From Nocardia transvalensis NBRC 15921 (GTDB taxonomy: Bacteria; Actinomycetota; Actinomycetes; Mycobacteriales; Mycobacteriaceae): a stretch of 48,327 nucleotides of DNA. The translations under genes and the position numbers were made by a program. This document shows, in pieces, positions 16,424 to 23,137 of the stretch. The stretch spans positions 1-48,327 of the forward strand of contig NZ_BAGL01000087.1 in NCBI RefSeq assembly GCF_000308875.1. The letters run 5' to 3'. The notes under the pieces are model-generated. The model made no database searches. It saw nothing but the letters and a program-made list of their open reading frames with translations, and was not told the DNA's origin. The stretch's first letter is position 1; each line of letters begins with the position of its first letter.

Positions 16424-17067
16424 GCCTGCGCGTGGTCATCGCCGAGGACAGCGCGATCCTGCGCGACGGCCTGGCCGGACTGCTCACCGATCGCGGCCAC
16501 CAGGTCGTCGACATGGTCGGCGACGCGACGCGTCTCAGCGAGGTCGTGGACGAGCACCGGCCCGACGTCGCCGTCGTGGACGTGCGGATGCCGCCCTCGT
16601 TCACCGACGAGGGCCTGCTCGCCGCGATCGAACTGCGCCGCAAGTTCCCCGATGTCGGGGTGCTGGTGTTCTCGCAGTGGGTCGAAACCCGGTATGCCAC
16701 CGAACTTCTCGCCGGGGGCGCGAGCGGGGTGGGTTATCTGCTCAAGGACCGCGTCGCCGATGTGCGTGAATTCGTCGACGCCCTGCACCGCGTCGCGACC
16801 GGCGGCACCGCCCTGGATCCGGAGGTGGTGAGCCAGCTGATGGGCGCGGCGCGGCAGCAGGATTCGCTGGCCCGGCTGACCCCGCGCGAGCGCGAGGTGC
16901 TGGAACTCATGGCGCAGGGGCTGACCAACGCGGGCATCGCGCAGGCGCTCACGGTCACCGAGCGCGCGGTGGAGAAGCACATCGGCAACATCTTCCTGAA
17001 ACTCGAACTGCCGCCGTCGGATACGCATCACCGGCGGGTCCTGGCGGTGCTGCGGCTGCGAGGCTGA
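16420..17067 (+). CDS. LuxR/NarL-family response regulator
   Basis: 215 residues from ATG 16420 with GGAAGGA upstream. The receiver domain has D10 and phospho-acceptor D54 (VVDVRMPP), and K at LLKD. The C-terminal LuxR HTH is complete: LTPREREVLELMAQGLTN, then ITERAVEKH-like VTERAVEKHIGNIF. It overlaps the kinase gene by four bases and is presumably its partner. Its targets are not indicated; the gene immediately downstream encodes a small membrane protein. Confidence 0.95.
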   Translation: MSLRVVIAEDSAILRDGLAGLLTDRGHQVVDMVGDATRLSEVVDEHRPDVAVVDVRMPPSFTDEGLLAAIELRRKFPDVGVLVFSQWVETRYATELLAGGASGVGYLLKDRVADVREFVDALHRVATGGTALDPEVVSQLMGAARQQDSLARLTPREREVLELMAQGLTNAGIAQALTVTERAVEKHIGNIFLKLELPPSDTHHRRVLAVLRLRG

Positions 17068-17146
17068 CCGCGAAGGTGTGAAGTACACCACACAACGGGT
17101 ACTCCGGACCTATCCTGGAGTTCCGTCGGCGGTGGTGGAGGCAGTC

Positions 17147-17593
17147 ATGGACCGCACGCGCGTGCTCCGCACCGTACTCGGCGTGACGGCCGGGTACCTG
17201 ATCGTTCTCGGGTTCTGGCTGGGCTGGCTCGTGCACCGCACACCGCCGGGCACCATCCCGTATCAGATCGTCGCGCTGGTGGGGATGTTCGGCTCGGCCG
17301 TCGGCCTCGGGCTGGTATTCGCCCAGCGACCCGCACGCTCCGACCGCCGCCTCCTGCGCCACGGCCTGGAGGGCTGGGCCACGATCGAAGGCGTACACCC
17401 CCTGCAACGCACCGACCACTACACCGAACTCACCGAACTGGACCTGGAACTCACCGTCCCCGGCTCCGAAACCTACCGCGGCACCGTCGTTTTCGACGTC
17501 ACCCCGAGAGACGAACCGAAAATCCATGTCGGCGAAACCATCTCGATCCGGGTGGACCCGACGGACCGCGATCGCATAATCCTCTGCCTGTAG
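17147..17593 (+). CDS. Small DUF3592-like membrane protein
   Basis: 148 residues from ATG 17147, selected over GTG 17078 because GGAGG (17137-17141) precedes it. Two transmembrane helices (about 9-30 and 44-60) are followed by a C-terminal domain of about 80 residues with GWATIEGVH and VGETISIRVDPTDRDR, matching the DUF3592 style of a beta-rich domain. Function unknown. It may belong to the two-component operon (79-nt gap). Two inverted hairpin elements lie just past its stop. Confidence 0.7.
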   Translation: MDRTRVLRTVLGVTAGYLIVLGFWLGWLVHRTPPGTIPYQIVALVGMFGSAVGLGLVFAQRPARSDRRLLRHGLEGWATIEGVHPLQRTDHYTELTELDLELTVPGSETYRGTVVFDVTPRDEPKIHVGETISIRVDPTDRDRIILCL

Positions 17594-17611
17594 CCCACCT
17601 GGCCACCACCT

Positions 17612-17687
17612 CTTGTTTCCGGCACGCTTTTGGCCGGAATCCCGCTCGCAGGGTGTGGTTTCCGGCCGAAAGCATGCCGGAAACAAG
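17612..17687. repeat. Two interspersed hairpin elements in inverted orientation (copies 2 and 3)
   Basis: Copy 2 has arms TTCCGGC (17617-17623) and GCCGGAA (17633-17639), loop ACGCTTTTG. Copy 3 has arms GTTTCCGGC (17658-17666) and GCCGGAAAC (17676-17684), loop CGAAAGCAT. Together the 28-nt blocks 17612-17639 and 17660-17687 are inverted repeats with 26 of 28 positions matching, 20 nt apart. The site is the gap between convergent genes, so it could end transcription from both sides. Confidence 0.8.
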
Positions 17688-17749
17688 GACGTGGGTGACG
17701 GTACCGACGTAGAGGCAGCAGCGCTGTGCGTCAGGTGGTGGCTCGGGCG

Positions 17750-18469
17750 CTATGCGAGGGGTGTAGCGCGGGCGGTGTGGCGTGTGGTGTGCACGCGGGG
17801 GTCGGTCAGGAGGTATTGGGCCGCAGCATAAGTCGTGAGGATGACGCCCTCGGTGAGGCGGCGGGAGCGTGCGCTGTGGGCGAATAGGCGGCGGAGGACT
17901 ATGAGGCCGTCCGAGGCGGTGAAGAGGAGGGCGCCCAGGGCTAGGCGGCTGCGGGGGTCCGGGCCCGGGATGGTGGTTCCCGCAATGTTTTCGGAGCCCG
18001 GGGCGAGGGCGGGGTCGGAGGCTAGGACGGCGGCGGTGCCGAGGGTGGCGCCGTAGGCCGTGAGGGGGAGCGCCAGGTTCGGGGCCTTCGCGCGGAGGAG
18101 GGCGGCCGCACCGAGCCAGGCCGCCACGCGCGGCAGCGCCACCTGCGGAAGCGGCCGCGCGCCGCGGCGTCGCCACAGCACCGCGTAGCCGGTCTGCATG
18201 ACCGCGAAAGCCGATGCGCCCGCGATCAACCGGCGATCGTCGTCCGGATCGATCAGCAGCACGTCACCGGCCGTCGCGGCGCCGAGCGCGCCGAGCAGCA
18301 CCCGCCGGTCCGCCGGTGCGACGTCCGCGCCGCCGTGCACCAGGTCGGCGGCGAGCAGCGGCATCAGCAAGGGCTTCGCCGCCCACTGCCACCGGTCGCG
18401 GCCGGTGACCGCCCCGAAAACCGTTGCGGCAGCGGCGGCGGCGAACGCCGCGCGAAAGGGCCGGACCAT
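17750..18469 (-). CDS. Lysoplasmalogenase-like membrane protein (YhhN family)
   Basis: 239 residues from ATG 18469, only 2 nt after the stop of the KASIII gene. About seven hydrophobic segments with GDVLLI and ASDGLIVLRR, matching the conserved YhhN/TMEM86 features, in which Asp residues in the membrane are thought to act in vinyl-ether hydrolysis. Actinobacterial substrates are uncertain. It is the last gene of an SDR-pyrE-KASIII operon. Longer frames to 18967 run antisense to the signal of the KASIII gene and are rejected. Confidence 0.8.
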   Translation of the reverse strand: MVRPFRAAFAAAAAATVFGAVTGRDRWQWAAKPLLMPLLAADLVHGGADVAPADRRVLLGALGAATAGDVLLIDPDDDRRLIAGASAFAVMQTGYAVLWRRRGARPLPQVALPRVAAWLGAAALLRAKAPNLALPLTAYGATLGTAAVLASDPALAPGSENIAGTTIPGPDPRSRLALGALLFTASDGLIVLRRLFAHSARSRRLTEGVILTTYAAAQYLLTDPRVHTTRHTARATPLA

Positions 18470-18471
18470 CG

Positions 18472-19527
18472 TCAGAAGCTCGGCTCGATCGGCTTCGGCG
18501 GCAGCGTGACCACCTGGCCCGCGTAGCTGAGCCCCGCGCCGAAGCCGAGCACCAGCGCCAGCTGGCCACCCTTGGCCTTGCCGGTCACCAGCATCTCCTC
18601 GATCGCCAGCGGGATCGAGGCGGCGGAGGTGTTGCCGGTGTTCTCGATATCGTTCGCCATCGGGATGTCCTCGGCCAGACCGAGATTCTTCTTCATCAGC
18701 TCGTTGATGCGCCCGTTGGCCTGGTGCGGCACGAAGACCTCGATGTCCTCCTTCGCCACGCCCGACTTCTCCAGCGCGGCCGACAACGCGCGCGGCAGCG
18801 TGACCGCCGCCCACCGGAACACCCGCGGCCCCTCCATCCGCAACGACATCCGCCCGACCGGCTCGACCGCCGGATCGGTGCCCTGCAACGCCTGCGCCTT
18901 GTTCATGAACTCGAGGAAGTCGACGTCCTGGGCGATCGCCCCGGCGTTCTCGCCGTCGCTGCCCCACACCGTCGGGGAGATGCCGTTCTCCTCGCTGGGG
19001 CCGACCACCACCGCACCGGCGCCGTCGCCGAAGATCATGGCGGTGCCGCGGTCGGTCGGATCGAGCCCGACGGTCATCGTCTCCGCGCCGATGACCAGCA
19101 CGTATTCGGCGGAGCCCGCCCGGATCAGATCGGCGGCCACACCGACCCCGTACCCGAAACCACCGCAGCCGGAGGTCAGGTCGAAGGCGGGGATGCCGTT
19201 CATCCCCAGGTCGAAGGCGATGGCCGGGGCGCCGTGCGGGGTCAGTTTCAGCCAGCTCGAGGTGGCCAGCACCAGCGCGCCGATCTTCGAGCGGTCCACG
19301 CCGCTGTTGACGATCGCGCGCTCACCCGCCGCCGTCGCCATCGTCTGCAGCGTCTCGTCGCCCGAGATCCAGCGGCGATTGCGAATACCGGTGCGTTCGA
19401 AGATCCACTCCGGCGTGGAATCGAGCATCCGGCAGACCTCGGCATTGCTGACGACCCGCCGCGGACGATAGGCGCCGATACCGAGCATCGCGACGTTCTC
19501 GCGGCCCTTGTTTACTGCGATATTCAC
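18472..19527 (-). CDS. 3-oxoacyl-ACP synthase III-like protein (KASIII, FabH family)
   Basis: 351 residues with the full Cys-His-Asn triad of the family: C121 in TSGCGGFGYG, H268 in PHQAN and N299 in NTGNTSAAS. GFGAGLSYAG is near the C-terminus. KASIII enzymes condense an acyl-CoA starter with malonyl-ACP. Here the Cys sits in SGCGGF rather than the common ACAGF, so a non-standard starter or a secondary-metabolite or head-group reaction is possible. GTG 19527 overlaps the pyrE stop (GTGA). Met14 is an alternative start. Confidence 0.88.
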   Translation of the reverse strand: MNIAVNKGRENVAMLGIGAYRPRRVVSNAEVCRMLDSTPEWIFERTGIRNRRWISGDETLQTMATAAGERAIVNSGVDRSKIGALVLATSSWLKLTPHGAPAIAFDLGMNGIPAFDLTSGCGGFGYGVGVAADLIRAGSAEYVLVIGAETMTVGLDPTDRGTAMIFGDGAGAVVVGPSEENGISPTVWGSDGENAGAIAQDVDFLEFMNKAQALQGTDPAVEPVGRMSLRMEGPRVFRWAAVTLPRALSAALEKSGVAKEDIEVFVPHQANGRINELMKKNLGLAEDIPMANDIENTGNTSAASIPLAIEEMLVTGKAKGGQLALVLGFGAGLSYAGQVVTLPPKPIEPSF

Positions 19528-20069
19528 CCGAGCGCCAGATCCTTCAATCCGAGAATCGAGCGGTACTCCAACCCCTCGTCCGCGATCACCCGGTCCGCCC
19601 CCGTCTCGCGGTCGACCACGGTGGCCACGCCCACCACCGTCGCGCCGGCGTCGCGCAGCGCGCGCACCGCGGTGAGCGGCGAGTTGCCGGTCGTCGTGGT
19701 GTCCTCCACCACCAGGACCCGCTTACCCGTCACGTCCGGCCCCTCGATCTGGCGCTGCATGCCGTGGGTCTTGGCGGCCTTGCGCACGACGAAGGCGTCC
19801 AGCGGCCGCCCCGGCGCGTGCAGCACCGCCAGCGCGACCGGATCCGCGCCCATGGTGAGCCCGCCGACGGCGTCGAAGTCCCAGTCGGAGACCAACTCGC
19901 GCAACAGCTTTCCGATCAGCGGCGCGGCCTGGTGCTGCAGGGTCGCCCGGCGCAGGTCGACGTAGTAGTCGGCCTCCTTACCCGACGACAGGATCACCCT
20001 GCCGTGCACGACGGCGAGCTCGCGAACGAGCTCTGCCAATCTGTCTCGGTCCGTGGTGGACTCGATCAT
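19524..20069 (-). CDS. pyrE: Orotate phosphoribosyltransferase
   Basis: 181 residues from ATG 20069. Type I PRTase fold with the PRPP-binding motif RVLVVEDTTTTGNS and the orotate loop region SSGKEADYYVDLR. It converts orotate and phosphoribosyl pyrophosphate to orotidine 5'-phosphate in pyrimidine synthesis. It lies 5 nt after an SDR gene and overlaps a KASIII gene by 4 nt, an unusual operon partner set. M. tuberculosis has pyrE (Rv0382c) near Rv0383c and clpB, as here. Confidence 0.95.
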   Translation of the reverse strand: MIESTTDRDRLAELVRELAVVHGRVILSSGKEADYYVDLRRATLQHQAAPLIGKLLRELVSDWDFDAVGGLTMGADPVALAVLHAPGRPLDAFVVRKAAKTHGMQRQIEGPDVTGKRVLVVEDTTTTGNSPLTAVRALRDAGATVVGVATVVDRETGADRVIADEGLEYRSILGLKDLALG

Positions 20070-20074
20070 CCTGG

Positions 20075-20887
20075 TTACGTCCTTCCGCGTGCGTTGAACA
20101 TGCCTCGGTTGAGGCGGACCTGCACGGACCGCGGGATCAGTCCGGCGACCGCCGTCAGCGCTTTGTACTGCACACCGGGCACGCTGATCACCCGGTCCTT
20201 CTCCAGGTCGCGCAGGGAGCCCGTCACGACCTGATCCACACTCAGCCACATCGGTTTCGGCAGCGAGGACATTTCTATTCCTGCCCGCCGATGGAATTCG
20301 GTGCGCACGAAACCGGGGCACAGCGCCTGCACCCGGACTCCGGTGCCGGTCAGCCCGCCGGCCAGCCCCTCGCTCAAGGATATGACGTACGCCTTGGAGG
20401 CCGAATACGTCGAACCGCGCCCCGGTACGAGACCGGCGACGCTGGCGACGTTCACCACCGAACCCTTGGCCGCGGCGATCATCGATGGAAGCGCGGCTCG
20501 GGTCAATCGCACCACCGAAGTGACGTTCACGTCCAGTTGCGCCTGTAGTTTCTCGGGGGGTACCGTCCAAAACTCGCCGGTGAGGCCGAAACCCGCGTTG
20601 TTGACGAGGAAGTCGACGCCCTCGCCGACGCGGTCGGCCACCCGGTCGCGGTCGGCGGCGTCGGCCAGGTCGGCGCGCAGCACCTCCGACCGGGTGTCGA
20701 AGCGACGGTGCAGCTCGTCGGCGAGCGCGGCCAGCCGCTGCTCGTCGCGCGCGACCAGCACCAGGTCGTAGCCGAGCGAGGCCAGACGCTCGGCATAGCC
20801 CTGCCCGATACCGGAGGTGGGGCCGGTGACTACTGCGATGGGACGGGTCGCGCCGGGCAGGCGCCCGGCCGCGGAGGTTTCGCTCAT
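20075..20887 (-). CDS. Short-chain dehydrogenase/reductase (SDR)
   Basis: 270 residues. Classical SDR with nucleotide motif TGPTSGIG (instead of TGxxxGIG with Ala/Gly), NNAGFG, catalytic Ser in NVASVAG, and YSASK carrying the Tyr-Lys pair. The C-terminus (LIPRSVQVRLNRGMFNARGRT) resembles membrane-associated SDRs that act on lipids. First gene of the operon running left through pyrE. A large stem-loop precedes it (20901-20965). Confidence 0.92.
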   Translation of the reverse strand: MSETSAAGRLPGATRPIAVVTGPTSGIGQGYAERLASLGYDLVLVARDEQRLAALADELHRRFDTRSEVLRADLADAADRDRVADRVGEGVDFLVNNAGFGLTGEFWTVPPEKLQAQLDVNVTSVVRLTRAALPSMIAAAKGSVVNVASVAGLVPGRGSTYSASKAYVISLSEGLAGGLTGTGVRVQALCPGFVRTEFHRRAGIEMSSLPKPMWLSVDQVVTGSLRDLEKDRVISVPGVQYKALTAVAGLIPRSVQVRLNRGMFNARGRT

Positions 20888-20900
20888 GCTGTGTCCTTTC

Positions 20901-20965
20901 CCGCATGAGCGGGGCCCTCCGTGGTTGCGCTCCGCTGCCGCCTTCGGGCCTGACCGCTCATGCGG
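20901..20965. terminator. Large GC-rich stem-loop between two leftward genes
   Basis: CCGCATGAGCGG (20901-20912) and CCGCTCATGCGG (20954-20965) pair perfectly over 12 bp. GGCCC (20913-20917) can pair with GGGCC (20946-20950) after a 3-nt bulge. It begins 17 nt beyond the stop of the Rv0383c-like gene and ends just before the SDR start. There is no U-tract, so termination or mRNA processing is inferred. Confidence 0.55.
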
Positions 20966-20982
20966 CCATCATCCCGCACCCG

Positions 20983-22176
20983 TCATCGGGGTGCGGGGCC
21001 CTGATACGGGCGGAAGCCAGGGTGGAACGGGCCGCCCGGCTGCTCGGGCTGCTCGTCGCGGACCCCCCGTTCACGCCAGTCGTCCTCGACGAAGTCGTCG
21101 TCGAAATCGGCTGCGGGGGAACCGCTCTCGTCGTCGTCCGGCAGTTCCTCGGCGGGGGGCCAGTCGCGGCGGACGCGGGTGCGCGGGTCCGGGACGACGG
21201 CCAGCTGCGGGCGGCGCGGCGGCTCCGGTTCGGAGTCGCCGGCGATGTCCTCCAGAAGGGGGGCGAATTCGGAGTCGGCGGCCGCGTACTCGTACCGCCG
21301 CTCCTCCTCGAAGCGGGGGCCCTCGTCGCGATCCCGGGGGGCGCGCTCGCCGTAGTCCCGATCATCACGCTCCCCGTAGGGGCGGTTGTCACCGCGGTCG
21401 TCGTAGGGGCGGCGGTCTTCGAACTGCGCGTCCCCGTCGAACCGCGAATCCTGGAGGGGCGGCGCCTGCTCCGGGTAGTCGTCGTCCTCCGGAACCGGGG
21501 CCTGGCCGCGCGGGCGGGGGCGGCCCGGATCGTGCGACTCGGAGTCGCGGCGGCCGGCTTCGTTCGACACCGGGGGCAGCACGTGGAGCAGGCCGGACAG
21601 CCGCAGCACCGCGTCGATCGCGGACTCCCAGTCGCGCGAGGAGGTGCCGACCGGGAGCATGCCCAGCGTCCAGTTGCCCTCGCTCCACAGCTGCTGCACC
21701 GAATCGGGGAGCGATTCGATGAAGGCGACCATGCGCTGGTCGACGGCGTGGCGGGCGATATCCGGGTTGGTGGCGAACACCACCCGGCCGCCGATCGCGC
21801 CGAGCAACTCGAGGTCGTGGTCCTTCGGCGGCGCGGCCGTCTTCAGGCGTAGGTCGATATCGATATCGGAGCCGATCTGGCGGCGCACGGCGACCAGCGT
21901 CGCGGCGTCCTCCAGATCGAACAGCACGAATTTCTCGCCCTTGCGGTTACCGGAGACCACGTCGACCGCGGACAGGTAGCCGAGTTTGGCCATCGCCCCG
22001 CGGCGCCAGTTGGCCGCCAGCGACGGCTCGACCGAGACATACGTATAACCCTGGGATTTTGCCCAGACCTGCCGCACATGACCGGTCCGCTGCCGCTGGA
22101 GCCGGTCGAAATACAGCAGCACGATCGCACCCACGAGTGCGACCGCCGCCAGTCCGAACCAGATTGCTGCCGTCAT
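20983..22176 (-). CDS. Membrane-anchored protein with long charged tail (Rv0383c-like)
   Basis: 397 residues. N-terminal transmembrane helix (about 4-22). A folded region to about residue 200 has WAKSQGYTYV, FVLFDLEDAATLVAVRR and ATNPDIARHAVDQRM. A tail of about 190 residues is rich in Asp, Glu, Arg and Pro with repeated DDRxYGERDDRDYGER-like stretches. M. tuberculosis Rv0383c, between pyrE and clpB, has a similar N-terminal half and a shorter tail. Function unknown; the polyampholyte tail is probably disordered. Upstream of the operon containing pyrE and downstream of a DUF5666 gene. Confidence 0.8.
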   Translation of the reverse strand: MTAAIWFGLAAVALVGAIVLLYFDRLQRQRTGHVRQVWAKSQGYTYVSVEPSLAANWRRGAMAKLGYLSAVDVVSGNRKGEKFVLFDLEDAATLVAVRRQIGSDIDIDLRLKTAAPPKDHDLELLGAIGGRVVFATNPDIARHAVDQRMVAFIESLPDSVQQLWSEGNWTLGMLPVGTSSRDWESAIDAVLRLSGLLHVLPPVSNEAGRRDSESHDPGRPRPRGQAPVPEDDDYPEQAPPLQDSRFDGDAQFEDRRPYDDRGDNRPYGERDDRDYGERAPRDRDEGPRFEEERRYEYAAADSEFAPLLEDIAGDSEPEPPRRPQLAVVPDPRTRVRRDWPPAEELPDDDESGSPAADFDDDFVEDDWRERGVRDEQPEQPGGPFHPGFRPYQGPAPR

Positions 22177-22240
22177 CGGTGTCGAGTCTAGTTCCCACGT
22201 GCCCGCGGCGGTGGGGGCACGCTGCGTGTTGGGCCGTCGG

Positions 22241-23080
22241 TCACCGCGGCGGGGTCAGCGACGTGCTGATGATGATCTTGGCGCGGATCGATCCATCAGG
22301 CTGTTTGTCGCCCTGGACCACGATCATCTCGCCGGGGTGCAGATCGGCGACCTTGCCCGAACCGGCCGCGATGACCTGCGTCTTGTCGTCGGTGTGCACG
22401 GTGACGACCGACCCCAGCAGCGATTCGACGGAGAGGGTGGTCCCGTCGTTGGTGCCGATCTTGCCCATCGTGGCGCCGATGTTGTCGATATCGCCCAGCC
22501 CGGGAATCTGCGGGAGGCCGGACTGCGGGCCGCTGTTACCGCTCGGCGGGACCACCGGGCGCCGGGTCGGCGCGGACCGCGAGGTGGTGTCGGCGGCCGC
22601 GCTCGACGACGAATCGTCGCCCCCGGCGAGGAACGCGCCCACGGCGATGCCGCCGAGGACGACCAAGACGAACACGGCGGCCGTGAGCCCGATCCACAGC
22701 CCGGTGCGCCGGCGGCGCGGCTCCACGGGCAGACCGGTCGGACCGATCTGTTCGGTGGGACCGCCCGGCGGAACGCCGCCGGGCGGCGGGCCGTATCCCG
22801 ATGCGCCGTACTGGTTCTCGTAGCCGCCCCAGGCGCTGTCATAGGGCGGCAGCTCGTGCGGCGACAGCTCCCGGGTGGCGTTGGGCCCGGGCGGCTGGTC
22901 GAAATAGGAGTACGGCTCCGTCTGCTGGTAGGACGCGGTGGGATCCGCGTCCGGGCCGTACGCCCGCGTGTACTCCGAGGTGTGCAGGGACTCGTCCGGC
23001 TTGCCCGGCGCGCCGATTTTTTCGGTCGGCGCGTCGGGCGAATCCGGTCGCTGTGCCCACGGGTCACTCGGATTCGTCAT
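22241..23080 (-). CDS. Membrane protein with exported DUF5666-like domain
   Basis: 279 residues. The Pro/Tyr-rich cytosolic part (1-120) contains repeated PTEKIG and TEQIG segments. A basic stop-transfer (PRRRRTG) precedes a transmembrane helix (about 127-150). A Ser/Pro linker follows, then a C-terminal beta-rich domain of about 70 residues with MGKIGTNDGTTLSVESL and ADLHPGEMIVVQGDKQPDGS, which matches the DUF5666 pattern. This type of single-pass protein is common near cell-wall genes in actinomycetes. Function unknown. Confidence 0.75.
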   Translation of the reverse strand: MTNPSDPWAQRPDSPDAPTEKIGAPGKPDESLHTSEYTRAYGPDADPTASYQQTEPYSYFDQPPGPNATRELSPHELPPYDSAWGGYENQYGASGYGPPPGGVPPGGPTEQIGPTGLPVEPRRRRTGLWIGLTAAVFVLVVLGGIAVGAFLAGGDDSSSSAAADTTSRSAPTRRPVVPPSGNSGPQSGLPQIPGLGDIDNIGATMGKIGTNDGTTLSVESLLGSVVTVHTDDKTQVIAAGSGKVADLHPGEMIVVQGDKQPDGSIRAKIIISTSLTPPR

Positions 23081-23137
23081 GCCGTCCAGCGTAGGTGCAC
23101 TTCCGCGATACAGCAGGTAAGTACCCTGCCGCCGACG

